Source of the DNA: Maricaulis maris MCS10
Lineage (GTDB): Bacteria > Pseudomonadota > Alphaproteobacteria > Caulobacterales > Maricaulaceae
Direction of reading: 5' to 3'
Assembly: GCF_000014745.1 (NCBI RefSeq)
Contig: NC_008347.1
Location: 2,496,001 to 2,560,000 of the forward strand
DNA length: 64,000 nt
Notes under the pieces: model-generated
What the model saw: the letters and a program-made list of their open reading frames with translations, nothing else
Databases searched by the model: none
What the model was told of the DNA's origin: nothing
Position numbers and translations under genes: made by a program
In this document: positions 1-9,546 of the stretch, one piece after another
Position numbering within the stretch: position 1 is the first letter of the stretch
How the letters are laid out: every line of letters starts with the position of its first letter

Positions 1-693
1 CAGTATGCCGGCTCGGTCATGGTGTTCCAGGTCGCCAATATCGTCGTGTCCAGCCAGTTTGCCGACGAGACCTACCAGGCCTCGGCCCGTTTCACTGCCG
101 CCGGACTGGCCGCCCTTTTCACCGATGCCGACATCGAGGCCGGTGTGAGCGGCTATCGCGAAGGCGAACAATTGCAGCCCTGGCGTTACAGCCATCTCAA
201 CCACGCCAGCTCGAAAAACCGGGTCGTCGCGATCGATTTCCCTGAAGGCGTCGCCACGCCTGACATCGAACCGCCCTTTGGCTCGATGGGCGAGCCACCG
301 GCGACCGACGAGGAGCGTGCCGGCGCCGCTGATCCGCTGTCGACCCTTCTGGCAATGGGATTGGGCGCGGTTGAGCGCGGAACCTCCCATTGCGATGGCA
401 CCCTTCCGGTTTTTGATGGCCGCGCACGCTATAATCTGCGCTTCGAGGATGGCGGCACGGACCGTGTCCGCACCCGTGCCTGGACAGGCGATGCCGTGGT
501 CTGTCACGCCTATTACGAGCCGGTATCTGGCTATGAGGCCGATGAATTCCCGACCGAGGACGACATCTCCCGTCCGATCACCTTCTGGATGGCCCCCGTG
601 CATGGCGGCGACATCCATGTCCCTGTCCGGATTCGCACCAATGCCGGCTTTGGCGGTGTGACCATCGTCGCCCGCTCGATCGCCGAACACTGA
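1..693 (+). CDS. DUF3108-like protein, 5' end outside window
   Basis: The frame is open from base 1, so the 5' end is missing; about 230 C-terminal residues are present. The tail PVRIRTNAGFGGVTIVARSI and the spaced aromatic/Gly pattern resemble DUF3108 proteins, which are usually exported beta-rich proteins of unknown function in alphaproteobacteria. No catalytic motif is visible. The ATG at 19 lies inside the continuing frame and is probably not the start. It ends 67 bases before the helicase gene on the same strand. The family call is from memory of the C-terminal pattern and is moderate. Confidence 0.55.
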   Translation, partial: QYAGSVMVFQVANIVVSSQFADETYQASARFTAAGLAALFTDADIEAGVSGYREGEQLQPWRYSHLNHASSKNRVVAIDFPEGVATPDIEPPFGSMGEPPATDEERAGAADPLSTLLAMGLGAVERGTSHCDGTLPVFDGRARYNLRFEDGGTDRVRTRAWTGDAVVCHAYYEPVSGYEADEFPTEDDISRPITFWMAPVHGGDIHVPVRIRTNAGFGGVTIVARSIAEH

Positions 694-760
694 TCCCGGC
701 GCGGCCCGCAAGGTCGCGCAGGATTGCCCGGACCGGGTCTTGTGTGTGAGGAGTAGCCAC

Positions 761-3538
761 ATGGCGCTTCACCGCAATGAGCCCGGCCAGGTCACGGCTG
801 CCCTGGGCCCCACCAATACCGGCAAGACCCATCTCGCTGTCGAGCGCATGCTGGGTCGCGCCTCCGGCATGATCGGCCTGCCGCTGCGGCTGCTGGCCCG
901 GGAGATCTATGACCGGGTAGTCAAGGCCAAGGGCGAAGCGGCGGTCGCCCTGATCACGGGCGAGGAGAAGATCGTCCCGCCCAATGCCCGCTATTTCATC
1001 TGCACGGTCGAATCCATGCCGGTGGAGAAACGGGTCGCCTTTGTCGCCGTCGACGAGATCCAGCTGGGGGCCGACACCGAGCGCGGCCATGTCTTCACCG
1101 ACCGGCTGTTGCGGGCCCGCGGCACCGAGGAGACCATGCTGCTGGGTGCAGGCACCATGTATCGCATGGTACGCGAGCTCGTGCCCGAGGCCGAGATCAC
1201 CTATCGCGAGCGCTTCTCGCAACTGACCTATGCCGGCCCCGCCAACCTCACCCGTCTGCCGCGCCGCTCGGCCGTCGTCGCCTTCTCGGCCGAGGCGGTC
1301 TATGCGATCGCGGAATTGCTGCGGCGTCGCCGCGGCGGGGCAGCGGTGGTGATGGGCGGCCTGTCACCGCGCACCCGCAATGCCCAGGTCGAGCTCTACC
1401 AGTCCGGCGAGGTCGATTTCCTGGTCGCCACCGACGCCATCGGCATGGGGCTGAACATGGATATTGACCATGTCGCCTTCGCCGAGAGCCGCAAGTTTGA
1501 TGGCCGCCGACGTCGCCGCCTGACCGCCGCCGAGATGGCCCAGATCGCCGGCCGCGCCGGTCGCTTCCGCAATGACGGGACGTTCGGCGAGACCGCCGAC
1601 TGCCGCCCTTTCGATCCCGATCTGGTCGAAGCCATTGAAAGCCACCGCTTCGCGCCGGTTGAAAAGCTGCAATGGCGCAATCCCGACCTCGACGAACGAT
1701 CACTGGAAGCGCTCCAGTTCACCCTCGGAAAACCGTCGCGCGACCGCCTGCTGGAACGGGTCGCAGAGGCGTCTGACGAAAAGGCGCTGGGCGTGCTGGC
1801 GTCCGATCGCGAGATCCGCGACCGCGTCACCTCCCCCGCCGCCGTGCGCCGGCTGTGGGATGCCTGCCGCCTGCCCGACTTCCGCAAGGCGACGCTCGAC
1901 GCCCATGCCCGGCTCATCAAGTCGATCTATCTGCACCTGACCGGGCCCGGCGGGCGCCTGCCTGATGACTGGATGGCCGGTCAGCTGGAACGCTTCAAGA
2001 AGACCTCCGGCGATGTCGACGCCCTGGCCGCACGGCTCGCCCATGTGCGCACCTGGGCCTATGCCGCCCACCGCGCCGACTGGACCCGCGACCCGGCCCA
2101 TTGGCGCGGCGTCACCCGCGAAATCGAGGACCGCCTGTCCGACGCCCTGCACGAACGCCTGATGCAGCGCTTCGTTGACCGTCGCACCAGCGCCCTTGTG
2201 AAAGGGCTGCGCGATGAGAGAGATTTGCTGGCAGGGGTCGCCAGCAATGGCGAGGTTACGGTAGAAGGCCATTTCGTCGGCCGTCTGGTCGGCCTTACAT
2301 TCAAACCGGATGCCCAGGGTCGCGAGCTCGCGGCCCGGACCCTGAAATCGGCAGCGCTCCGCGCGTTGCGCCCTGAAATAAACCGACGGCTGGGAGCGCT
2401 GGCGACAATCACCATGGACGATCTTACTTTCTCCGATGACGGCCAGATCAGCGTGGGCGGCGAAGCCGTCGCCCAGCTCATTGCCGGCCCGACGCCCCTC
2501 AAGCCCGCCATCAAGCTGATCGGCGGCGACCTTGGCGCCCCGGAAGCCCAGTCACGCGCCCGGGCCGGCCTGGAAGCCAGTCTGACAACCCATATCGAAA
2601 CCCGGCTGGCACCGCTGTTCCGGCTGCGTGATGCCGGCCAGGCCGACGACATGCCCGGTCTCGCCCGCGGTCTCGCCTGGCGTCTGTACGAGGCAGGCGG
2701 CGCCCTGGCCCGCCTGACGGTCAGCGATGATGTCCGCAACCTGTCCCAGGTCGAACGACGCGCCCTGCGCGCCGCCGGCGTGCGCATCGGTGAGCACATG
2801 ATCTATGTCCCCGAACTGGTCAAACCGGCACCGGCGCGCCTCAACGCATTGCTGCACGCGGTCGCGGCCGGTCGGACGGACCTGGCCTGGATGCCGGCCC
2901 CGGGTCTGACCTCGATCGCCAATGACCGCTCGCGCACCCGGGCCGACTATGCCGCCGTCGGCTTCCATCCCTGCGGTCCGCGCGCCGTCCGCTTCGACAT
3001 GCTGGAACGCCTGGCCGACACGCTGCGCGAAGCCGGCAAGGACGAGGACAAGGGCTTTCCGCTGACCGCCGACATGACGGCGGTTCTTGGCTGCTCGGTG
3101 GAGGATTTGCGCGGCACATTGTCAGCGCTTGGCTATCGCCGCATCCAGCAGGGCCCGGACCCGGAAAAGGCTGAAGGCGAACGCTGGGACCGGCGTCGCA
3201 ACAAACATCCCGGCGCGGGCCGTCAGGGCGGGTCGCAAAAAGATGGGCAGCACCAGGGCGGCCGAAAGCCGGTCGCCGCCGCGCCGGCTGCGGTTGACCT
3301 GTCCGACAGCCCGTTCGCGGCGCTGGCGGCACTGGCCCTGCCCGAAGCCCCCAAACGCAAGCCCCGCCCGCCCCGCAAACGTCGCAAGGCGGGCGCCAAG
3401 GCCGACGCCAAGCCGGAACAGGCCGCCGAAGCGACATCCCAGATGAAGGCCGATGCCCGGGCCGAGGCCGGCTCCACAGCCGCCCCGGAGGCCCCGGAGG
3501 CGCCGGCTGTCGAACCAGCAACGGACAAAGAAGCATGA
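761..3538 (+). CDS. SUV3-like DEAD/DEAH RNA helicase
   Basis: This 925-residue protein opens with a Walker A motif GPTNTGKTH (residues 16-24) and has a Walker B DE at about residue 98, followed by superfamily 2 helicase motifs (VATDAIGMGLNMDI, QIAGRAGR). It matches the SUV3-like helicases of alphaproteobacteria, relatives of the mitochondrial RNA degradosome helicase. From about residue 790 the tail is rich in Lys, Arg, Ala and Pro and probably binds RNA or is disordered. I chose the ATG at 761 rather than the in-frame TTG at 740 because GAGGAG lies 7-12 bases upstream of it. The next gene, an S4 RNA-binding protein, starts 10 bases after the stop, so the two are likely cotranscribed. Confidence 0.88.
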   Translation: MALHRNEPGQVTAALGPTNTGKTHLAVERMLGRASGMIGLPLRLLAREIYDRVVKAKGEAAVALITGEEKIVPPNARYFICTVESMPVEKRVAFVAVDEIQLGADTERGHVFTDRLLRARGTEETMLLGAGTMYRMVRELVPEAEITYRERFSQLTYAGPANLTRLPRRSAVVAFSAEAVYAIAELLRRRRGGAAVVMGGLSPRTRNAQVELYQSGEVDFLVATDAIGMGLNMDIDHVAFAESRKFDGRRRRRLTAAEMAQIAGRAGRFRNDGTFGETADCRPFDPDLVEAIESHRFAPVEKLQWRNPDLDERSLEALQFTLGKPSRDRLLERVAEASDEKALGVLASDREIRDRVTSPAAVRRLWDACRLPDFRKATLDAHARLIKSIYLHLTGPGGRLPDDWMAGQLERFKKTSGDVDALAARLAHVRTWAYAAHRADWTRDPAHWRGVTREIEDRLSDALHERLMQRFVDRRTSALVKGLRDERDLLAGVASNGEVTVEGHFVGRLVGLTFKPDAQGRELAARTLKSAALRALRPEINRRLGALATITMDDLTFSDDGQISVGGEAVAQLIAGPTPLKPAIKLIGGDLGAPEAQSRARAGLEASLTTHIETRLAPLFRLRDAGQADDMPGLARGLAWRLYEAGGALARLTVSDDVRNLSQVERRALRAAGVRIGEHMIYVPELVKPAPARLNALLHAVAAGRTDLAWMPAPGLTSIANDRSRTRADYAAVGFHPCGPRAVRFDMLERLADTLREAGKDEDKGFPLTADMTAVLGCSVEDLRGTLSALGYRRIQQGPDPEKAEGERWDRRRNKHPGAGRQGGSQKDGQHQGGRKPVAAAPAAVDLSDSPFAALAALALPEAPKRKPRPPRKRRKAGAKADAKPEQAAEATSQMKADARAEAGSTAAPEAPEAPAVEPATDKEA

Positions 3539-3548
3539 AGGCTGGGCA

Positions 3549-3878
3549 GTGAGCGAAGCGGGAACCGGAATCCGGATAGATGTCTGGCTGTGGCAGGCGC
3601 GGCAGTTCAAGACCCGCAGCCTCGCGACCGCGATCGTCCAGAAAGGACGCCTGCGGATAACCAGCGGCGGTCTGACCCGCAAGATCAGCAAGCCGTCCAC
3701 ACTGGTGCGCGCAGGCGACACATTGACCCTGCCGCGCAATGGCGGGATCGTGCGGCTGGAGATCCTGGCGCTGGGCACGCGGCGCGGCCCGGCGAGTGAA
3801 GCGCAGGCGCTCTATCGCCTGATCGATGACGCCCAGGCCGCCACAAGACCGACTGCACAGACACGCACACCCGCCTGA
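3549..3878 (+). CDS. S4-domain RNA-binding protein (Hsp15 family)
   Basis: The 109-residue protein carries an S4 domain at about residues 7-70 (RIDVWLWQARQFKTRS, then VQKGRLRITSG and VRAGDTLTL). This matches the Hsp15/HslR family, which binds rRNA on stalled 50S subunits in E. coli. The start is inferred to be GTG at 3549, with AAGG just upstream; the open frame extends back into the helicase tail, but that part is Pro/Arg-rich and not S4-like. Close linkage to the helicase fits a role in RNA metabolism. The stop is followed 16 bases later by the TerB-like gene. Confidence 0.85.
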   Translation: MSEAGTGIRIDVWLWQARQFKTRSLATAIVQKGRLRITSGGLTRKISKPSTLVRAGDTLTLPRNGGIVRLEILALGTRRGPASEAQALYRLIDDAQAATRPTAQTRTPA

Positions 3879-3894
3879 CCAATGGACGCGAGCC

Positions 3895-4344
3895 ATGTTT
3901 GAAGCCATCCGCAATTTCTTCGCCTCGGCCGAAGCCGATCTGCGGCCCGAAACCGATCCGCATGTCGCCGCCTGCACATTGCTGGTGGAAGCCGCCCTGG
4001 CCGACGGCATCTATGCCGATTGCGAGCAGGACCAGATTCGCGACATCCTGACCGGCGCCTTCGGCCTGTCTGATGCGCGCGTTGCGCATGTCCTGGAGCA
4101 GGGCGAGGAGCTGGCCGAAAGCGCCGTCGACCACCACCGCTTCACCAAGGTTGTCAAAGCCTGCCTGTCCCGCCAGGAACGGATCGCCCTGGTCGAGCAA
4201 TTATGGCTGGTGGCCCTGGCCGATGGCGAGAAGTCGCCCTTCGAGGACGCCTTCATCCGGCGTATCGGACCCTTGCTGGCGGTCGATGATCGGGACCGTA
4301 TCTTTGCCCGCACACGTGCAGAAGCGCGACTGCGTACCCGTTGA
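3895..4344 (+). CDS. TerB-like helical protein
   Basis: The 149-residue, all-helical acidic protein has the two-fold TerB pattern: LLVEAALADGIYADCEQDQI in the first half and LVALADGEKSPFEDAFIRRI in the second. TerB-type domains are found in tellurite-resistance and metal-linked proteins; the real role here is unknown. I chose the ATG at 3895 because the residues before it in the frame are low-complexity and overlap the S4 gene. It sits between the S4 gene and fdxA on the same strand and is probably part of that run. Confidence 0.75.
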   Translation: MFEAIRNFFASAEADLRPETDPHVAACTLLVEAALADGIYADCEQDQIRDILTGAFGLSDARVAHVLEQGEELAESAVDHHRFTKVVKACLSRQERIALVEQLWLVALADGEKSPFEDAFIRRIGPLLAVDDRDRIFARTRAEARLRTR

Positions 4345-4419
4345 CAAAAACGCCCTCGCGGCCCATGTCCCGCCAGCAACCCTGCCTCTGCCCTTGTCCC
4401 AAACGAAGTCCCGGCCAAC

Positions 4420-4761
4420 ATGACCTATATTGTCACCGACGCATGCGTGCGCTGTAAGTATACGGACTGTGTGGAAGTCTGCCCCGTTGACTGTTTTTAC
4501 GAGGGTGAGAACTTTCTCGTGATCCATCCGGACGAGTGCATTGATTGCGGCGTCTGCGAGCCGGAATGCCCGGTCGAGGCGATCAAGCCCGACACCGAGG
4601 ACGACAAGGACGGCAAGTGGTTGGCGATCAACTCGAAATTCGCCGAGACCTGGCCCAATATCACGCTCCGCAAGGACGCCCCGGCCGACGCTGATGCGAT
4701 GGCGGATGAAACCGGCAAATACGAGAAATATTTCTCCGAGAAACCGGGAAGCGGCGACTAG
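4420..4761 (+). CDS. fdxA: 7Fe ferredoxin FdxA
   Basis: The 113-residue protein shows the seven-iron ferredoxin layout. Cysteines at 9, 17 and 21 (plus C12 and C25) lie in the N-terminal cluster region, and C40, C43, C46 and C50 form the CxxCxxCxxxC 4Fe-4S motif. The acidic tail is typical of alphaproteobacterial FdxA. It is a small soluble electron carrier whose partner is not evident here. The helicase / S4 / FdxA / CarD order is, to my knowledge, common in alphaproteobacteria, which supports the call. Confidence 0.93.
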   Translation: MTYIVTDACVRCKYTDCVEVCPVDCFYEGENFLVIHPDECIDCGVCEPECPVEAIKPDTEDDKDGKWLAINSKFAETWPNITLRKDAPADADAMADETGKYEKYFSEKPGSGD

Positions 4762-4981
4762 CCGTTTCGGGTTAACCAAGCGCTACCGTTTGGAAATAGC
4801 CGAATTTTATGCTATGTTGGACACATTGATGGGAGGCGCCTGTCGCGCCGCCCGCCTTTCTACACGGTGATTTGCGCGCAGAAAATTCGATCTCAGAGCC
4901 GGGTGGGTGCCGGAATTCCTTTGAGAGCGATCTGCGACTTTTTGTGTTTCCGTGGCAGCAAGGCCCAACGAGAGAGCATCC

Positions 4982-5491
4982 ATGACGAAAAACGACAAGT
5001 CTTTCAAAAAGGGCGACTTTATTGTGTATCCCGCGCATGGCGTAGGCCGGGTGACGGGTGTTGAAAAAGACAGCGTTGCAGGCTTCGACATTGAAGTTTA
5101 TGTCGTCACCTTCGAGCAGGACAAGATGACGCTGCGCGTACCGACAGCCAAGACCGAAGCATCCGGCATGCGGCCCCTCTCCAGCGACAAGATCGTCAAG
5201 GACGCGCTGAAGACCCTGAAGGGCAAGGCCAAGGTCAAGCGGACCATGTGGAGCCGCCGGGCCCAGGAATACGAAGCCAAGATCAATTCCGGTGACCTGA
5301 TCCAGATCGCCGAAGTCGTTCGCGACCTGCACCGGGCCGAAGACCAGCCGGAACAGTCCTATTCCGAACGCCAGCTCTATGAGTCGGCACTGGACCGCAT
5401 GGTCCGCGAACTGGCTGCCGTCGAGGAAATCGAGCACGAGGCTGCCCGCGAAATGCTGTCGACCTCCCTCGCCAAGAAAGTCGCCGCCTGA
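4982..5491 (+). CDS. carD: CarD-family transcriptional regulator
   Basis: The 169-residue protein starts with the RNA-polymerase-interacting Tudor-like fold (FKKGDFIVYPAHGVGRVTGV, about residues 7-26) and ends in a helical DNA-contacting domain. CarD proteins bind the RNA polymerase beta subunit and stabilise open complexes, often at rRNA and stress promoters. The ATG at 4982 follows GAGAGA; an in-frame GTG at 4952 is possible but has no good ribosome site. A strong terminator follows at 5524. The 220-base gap upstream suggests its own promoter. Confidence 0.92.
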   Translation: MTKNDKSFKKGDFIVYPAHGVGRVTGVEKDSVAGFDIEVYVVTFEQDKMTLRVPTAKTEASGMRPLSSDKIVKDALKTLKGKAKVKRTMWSRRAQEYEAKINSGDLIQIAEVVRDLHRAEDQPEQSYSERQLYESALDRMVRELAAVEEIEHEAAREMLSTSLAKKVAA

Positions 5492-5523
5492 TCCAGGTGA
5501 CCAAATCGCGAGACTGACACGAA

Positions 5524-5550
5524 ACGCCCGGCCGATTGGCCGGGCGTTTT
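5524..5550 (+). terminator. Rho-independent terminator after carD
   Basis: A perfect 10-bp stem (ACGCCCGGCC / GGCCGGGCGT) with a GATT loop is followed by TTTT, 33 bases after the carD stop. Confidence 0.92.
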
Positions 5551-6087
5551 CGTTTTGAGCGTGGCTTTCAACGCGTTCCGCACAATCTGGCCGTCATCCC
5601 CCGGTGGCCGCAAAGCGGACATCCGGGGGACCTCGACCACCCGGGAAGCCGCCCTCGCCTCACCATCCCCGCTTCTCGAATAAATGGGGACACGCACCAT
5701 TTTTCGCGCACGGTGCGCGGGAGCCGTCCATAAATTCCTTGTCAGCCAGCGGGCCGTATCCGGTTTTCCAGCTCAAGGGTGAAACCGCGAAGCGGCCGCT
5801 GCGCGGCCCTTGACCTGGAAAACCGGATACGGCGACATCCCGGCAAGGGATGTATGGTTTAGTGGGCGCCGCGGCGCCAATCCTTCTTAGCGCCTCCGTC
5901 CACTTTTCCCGGACGCGCGTCAGCGCGATCCGGGACCGACGCGAGGCTCATCGCGGGCTGGACGGTTTCGTCGGCCCCGGGTCTGCGCCCGGGGAAAATG
6001 ATGCGCCCGTGATCTGCCCGGCTTTCCCGCCATGTGATCCGAACATCCGGTACGGGCGTATTCCTCCTGAAACCAAGGAGGACCACC
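5551..6087. other. Gene-free region before rpoH, rich in inverted repeats
   Basis: No convincing coding frame is seen. The stretch holds several GC-rich inverted repeats, including one around 5594-5629 (CCCCCGG ... CCGGGGG) and the long hairpin at 5755-5831. The rpoH promoter presumably lies in the last 150 bases, but I cannot pick a clear -35/-10 pair. Confidence 0.6.
5755..5831. repeat. Long inverted repeat, 25-nt arms
   Basis: Arms at 5755-5779 and 5807-5831 are complementary at 24 of 25 positions (CGTATCCGGTTTTCCAG on the left). The 27-base centre can form a second GC-rich hairpin. It could be a bidirectional terminator, a processed RNA or a dispersed repeat; there is no T-run, so a classical terminator is less likely. 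Confidence 0.8.
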
Positions 6088-7005
<918 letters not shown>

Positions 7006-7129
7006 TCCGGCGACCCATCCGGCCCGACTGGCCAAGTGACCACGACGCCTGCAGGCGGACAGGAATAACTCGCTGGTACTGGAAGAGGCGGCAATCCTGC
7101 CGCCTCTTCGCCAATCATTCGGTGCAGGC

Positions 7130-8059
7130 TCATCGCGCTCGCGCGGCACTGGCGTCTTCTCCCAGCAATTCCAGACGGGCCGGATGATCCAGGGCGATCA
7201 TCGGGCCGTTTTCATCGGTCACCCATCCACGGACCCGGATGCGCTGGCCGGACAGCGCCGCTGGCGTCAGCCCCGCATCCAGGAAAGCCTGACTGTCCGC
7301 CGCGTCAATCCGGACGGTAAAGTCGGTCCGGTAGTCGCTGCCGAAATTGAGATAGATGCGTCCGGAATTGAGCTGGACGGCGTCCAGCACGCGGCCTTCG
7401 ACAATTTGGGCCGAGCCGACATCTTGGGCCCGGGCATCAGGGTGAGGATCACGCACCTGATGCGCCGGGTCGGCCCACAGCCCCCGCCCGGCCTGACGCG
7501 CACCGGCTTCCACGGGAAGCAACAGGGCGGCCTGCGCCTGGTTGTCAGCATGGCTCATGACACGTGCCAACCCGGCATCGATCAGCCTATATTGCAGCCA
7601 TGCAGCGTCCTGCGCGGGCTCCTCGCCCACATTCGCATCCGGCATGAGGACATGGGCCAGGGCCCGCTCATACCGGTCCCGGCGCAGGCCGGAATAGACC
7701 AGTTCAATCTCCCGCCCGACAACATGGTCCGCCAGCCAGGCCTGGGTCAGCTCCGGCACTGGCGTGTCTATCTCGGCGAGCCGGACCTCTATCGGGCCGG
7801 CCGCAGTCTCGACCACCAGCGTGAGTGCCCCGGAGGTCGACAGGATACGCCCGCGCTCGCCTTGTTCCCCACCGCGTGGCAACAGATTGCCAGCAGACCC
7901 GGCCTCGCCGGCCTGGCCGGATGGTGAGACATCCTGCGCTTGCGTGGATGACGGCGGATTTCCGCCAGAGGCCGCCTCGCCGCCGGATTGACCGGTCTGG
8001 ACCGCTGCCGACGGTCCACAGGCTGCCAGACAAAGCAAAGACAGGACGAGCAATCTCAT
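7130..8059 (-). CDS. Lipoprotein with staphylococcal-nuclease-like domain
   Basis: The 309-residue protein starts at ATG 8059 behind AAGGAGG. It has a lipoprotein signal with lipobox LAAC ([14 protein letters not shown]), so it is anchored in the envelope. A Ser/Gly-rich linker leads to an SNase-like domain ([23 protein letters not shown], then AGLARV and [11 protein letters not shown]). The usual DTPE active-site glutamate reads DTPVPE, so nuclease activity is uncertain. The final 90 residues resemble an OB-like add-on. It is divergent to the chemoreceptor-like gene on the other strand. Confidence 0.75.
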   Translation of the reverse strand: MRLLVLSLLCLAACGPSAAVQTGQSGGEAASGGNPPSSTQAQDVSPSGQAGEAGSAGNLLPRGGEQGERGRILSTSGALTLVVETAAGPIEVRLAEIDTPVPELTQAWLADHVVGREIELVYSGLRRDRYERALAHVLMPDANVGEEPAQDAAWLQYRLIDAGLARVMSHADNQAQAALLLPVEAGARQAGRGLWADPAHQVRDPHPDARAQDVGSAQIVEGRVLDAVQLNSGRIYLNFGSDYRTDFTVRIDAADSQAFLDAGLTPAALSGQRIRVRGWVTDENGPMIALDHPARLELLGEDASAARAR

Positions 8060-8215
8060 AACGGCCTCCTTGAAGAAACCCATAATGCACTTATAAGTTG
8101 CAAGATGCAATACGGCACCCTTACCTGTTCTGGAAAATTCCCCGGCGTTTACCATTCCGTTTACCATCTGTGGCTAATGCTGATGGCTGACATTTCAATC
8201 AGGGACACCCCTCCG

Positions 8216-8764
8216 ATGAACGCCTACGCTTACACCGACGATGCTTCTGCCCATGAGGGCGCCACCACCGACGCCAATGCCATCGCTGAAGCCGTCGGCG
8301 AATCAGCTGCCCGCGCGTCACAGGGTGCCGAGGCCGCACAGGTCGCCCGTGACGCGATGAACCAGGTCGAGGAATCGAGCCAGGTGCTCGAGCGCCGGGT
8401 CGAAGCCCTCACCGACGCTTCCCAGCGCATCAACGCCATCCTTTCGACGATTGAAGCGATTGCCAGCCAGACCAATCTTCTGGCCCTGAACGCAACCATC
8501 GAGGCCGCCCGTGCCGGCGATGCCGGTCGCGGATTCGCGGTTGTTGCCGGTGAAGTGAAAGCGTTGGCCGGCCAGACCGCCAAGGCTACCGAAGACATTG
8601 CCTCGCGCATCTCGGCGCTCGACAATGAGGTCAAGGAAATCCTCGACGGTGTTCGCGGTTCCGGCCAGTCGGTGGCGCGCGGCAAGGAAGCCGTCGACCA
8701 GATGACCCAGGCGACCCAGGAAGTGGCCAGCCAGCTCAACACGCTGCGCGACCAGGTCCGCTAG
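8216..8764 (+). CDS. Stand-alone methyl-accepting chemotaxis signalling domain
   Basis: The 182-residue protein is almost only the chemoreceptor hairpin tip and its flanks: [20 protein letters not shown] followed by [20 protein letters not shown]. This is the CheA/CheW-contacting region of MCPs. No membrane segment, HAMP or sensor domain is visible, so it should be cytoplasmic. Start choice: ATG 8216 has AGGGA about 10 bases upstream; an in-frame ATG at 8183 would add 11 residues but lacks a ribosome site. No che gene is nearby. A terminator follows at once. Confidence 0.8.
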   Translation: MNAYAYTDDASAHEGATTDANAIAEAVGESAARASQGAEAAQVARDAMNQVEESSQVLERRVEALTDASQRINAILSTIEAIASQTNLLALNATIEAARAGDAGRGFAVVAGEVKALAGQTAKATEDIASRISALDNEVKEILDGVRGSGQSVARGKEAVDQMTQATQEVASQLNTLRDQVR

Positions 8765-8785
8765 ACCCGGCCATACAGCCGAACA

Positions 8786-8820
8786 GCAAGGGCGGGCGCC
8801 GCAAGGCCCCGCCCTTTTGC
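8786..8820 (+). terminator. Rho-independent terminator
   Basis: Stem AAGGGCGGG (8788-8796) / CCCGCCCTT (8808-8816) with continuing T residues, just after the chemoreceptor-like gene. Confidence 0.88.
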
Positions 8821-8854
8821 TTGTGTGGGCGCCAGTGCAGCCTAGACTGCCGGC

Positions 8855-9505
8855 ATGACCCATCTTGTCGACCTGTTCTGGTCCTTTCGCAGCCCCTATT
8901 CCTATCTCGCCCTGCCGCGCCTCATGGCGCTGGAAGCGGAGTGGGATATCACCATCCATGTCCGGCCGGTCCGGCCACTGGCCCTGCGCCAGCCGGACTT
9001 CTTCGAACGTGAAGACCCGATGTGGATGGGCTATTTACTCACCGATGTCCTGCGCCTGGCCGACTATCTCGGCATGCCGATCGGCCTGCCCTCGCCCGAC
9101 CCGGTATTGATGCAGGCCGACCGCAAGCGCGCCGCGCCCGACCAGCCGCATATCCACCGCCTGACACGGATCGGACTGGCCGCAGCGGAGACCGGGGCCG
9201 GCCTCGCCGCCTTGCACGCCATGTCGTCGAAAATCTGGACCGGCGAGGACTGGACCGCGGATGGCGTTCTTGAGACCGCACTGACGGGCTGCGGCCTGGA
9301 TGCGAGCGCCCTGATCTCGACCGCCGAAACCGACGCGGACCGCCTCGATGCCATCCTCATGGCCAATGAAGCCGCCCTCACGGCCGCCGGACACTGGGGT
9401 GTCCCGACCCTGGCCTACAAGGGCGAGCCCTTCTTCGGACAAGACAGAATCGACCTGCTTGTCTGGCGCCTGAAGCAAGACGGGGTTCAGCCTGCAGGCC
9501 CGTGA
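8855..9505 (+). CDS. DsbA-fold 2-hydroxychromene-2-carboxylate isomerase family
   Basis: The 216-residue protein begins VDLFWSFRSPYSYLALPRL and ends with GHWGVPTLAYKGEPFFGQDRI, the pattern of the HCCA isomerase / kappa glutathione transferase branch of thioredoxin folds. The SxYSY motif at about residue 13 replaces a CxxC pair, so it is a glutathione-dependent isomerase or transferase type rather than a disulfide oxidoreductase. No aromatic degradation genes are near, so the substrate is unknown. It is convergent to the EAL gene. Confidence 0.82.
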   Translation: MTHLVDLFWSFRSPYSYLALPRLMALEAEWDITIHVRPVRPLALRQPDFFEREDPMWMGYLLTDVLRLADYLGMPIGLPSPDPVLMQADRKRAAPDQPHIHRLTRIGLAAAETGAGLAALHAMSSKIWTGEDWTADGVLETALTGCGLDASALISTAETDADRLDAILMANEAALTAAGHWGVPTLAYKGEPFFGQDRIDLLVWRLKQDGVQPAGP

Positions 9506-9546
9506 CAGTGTAGGCCCGAGACAGGCACCACTTTCCCGCCGGGCCG

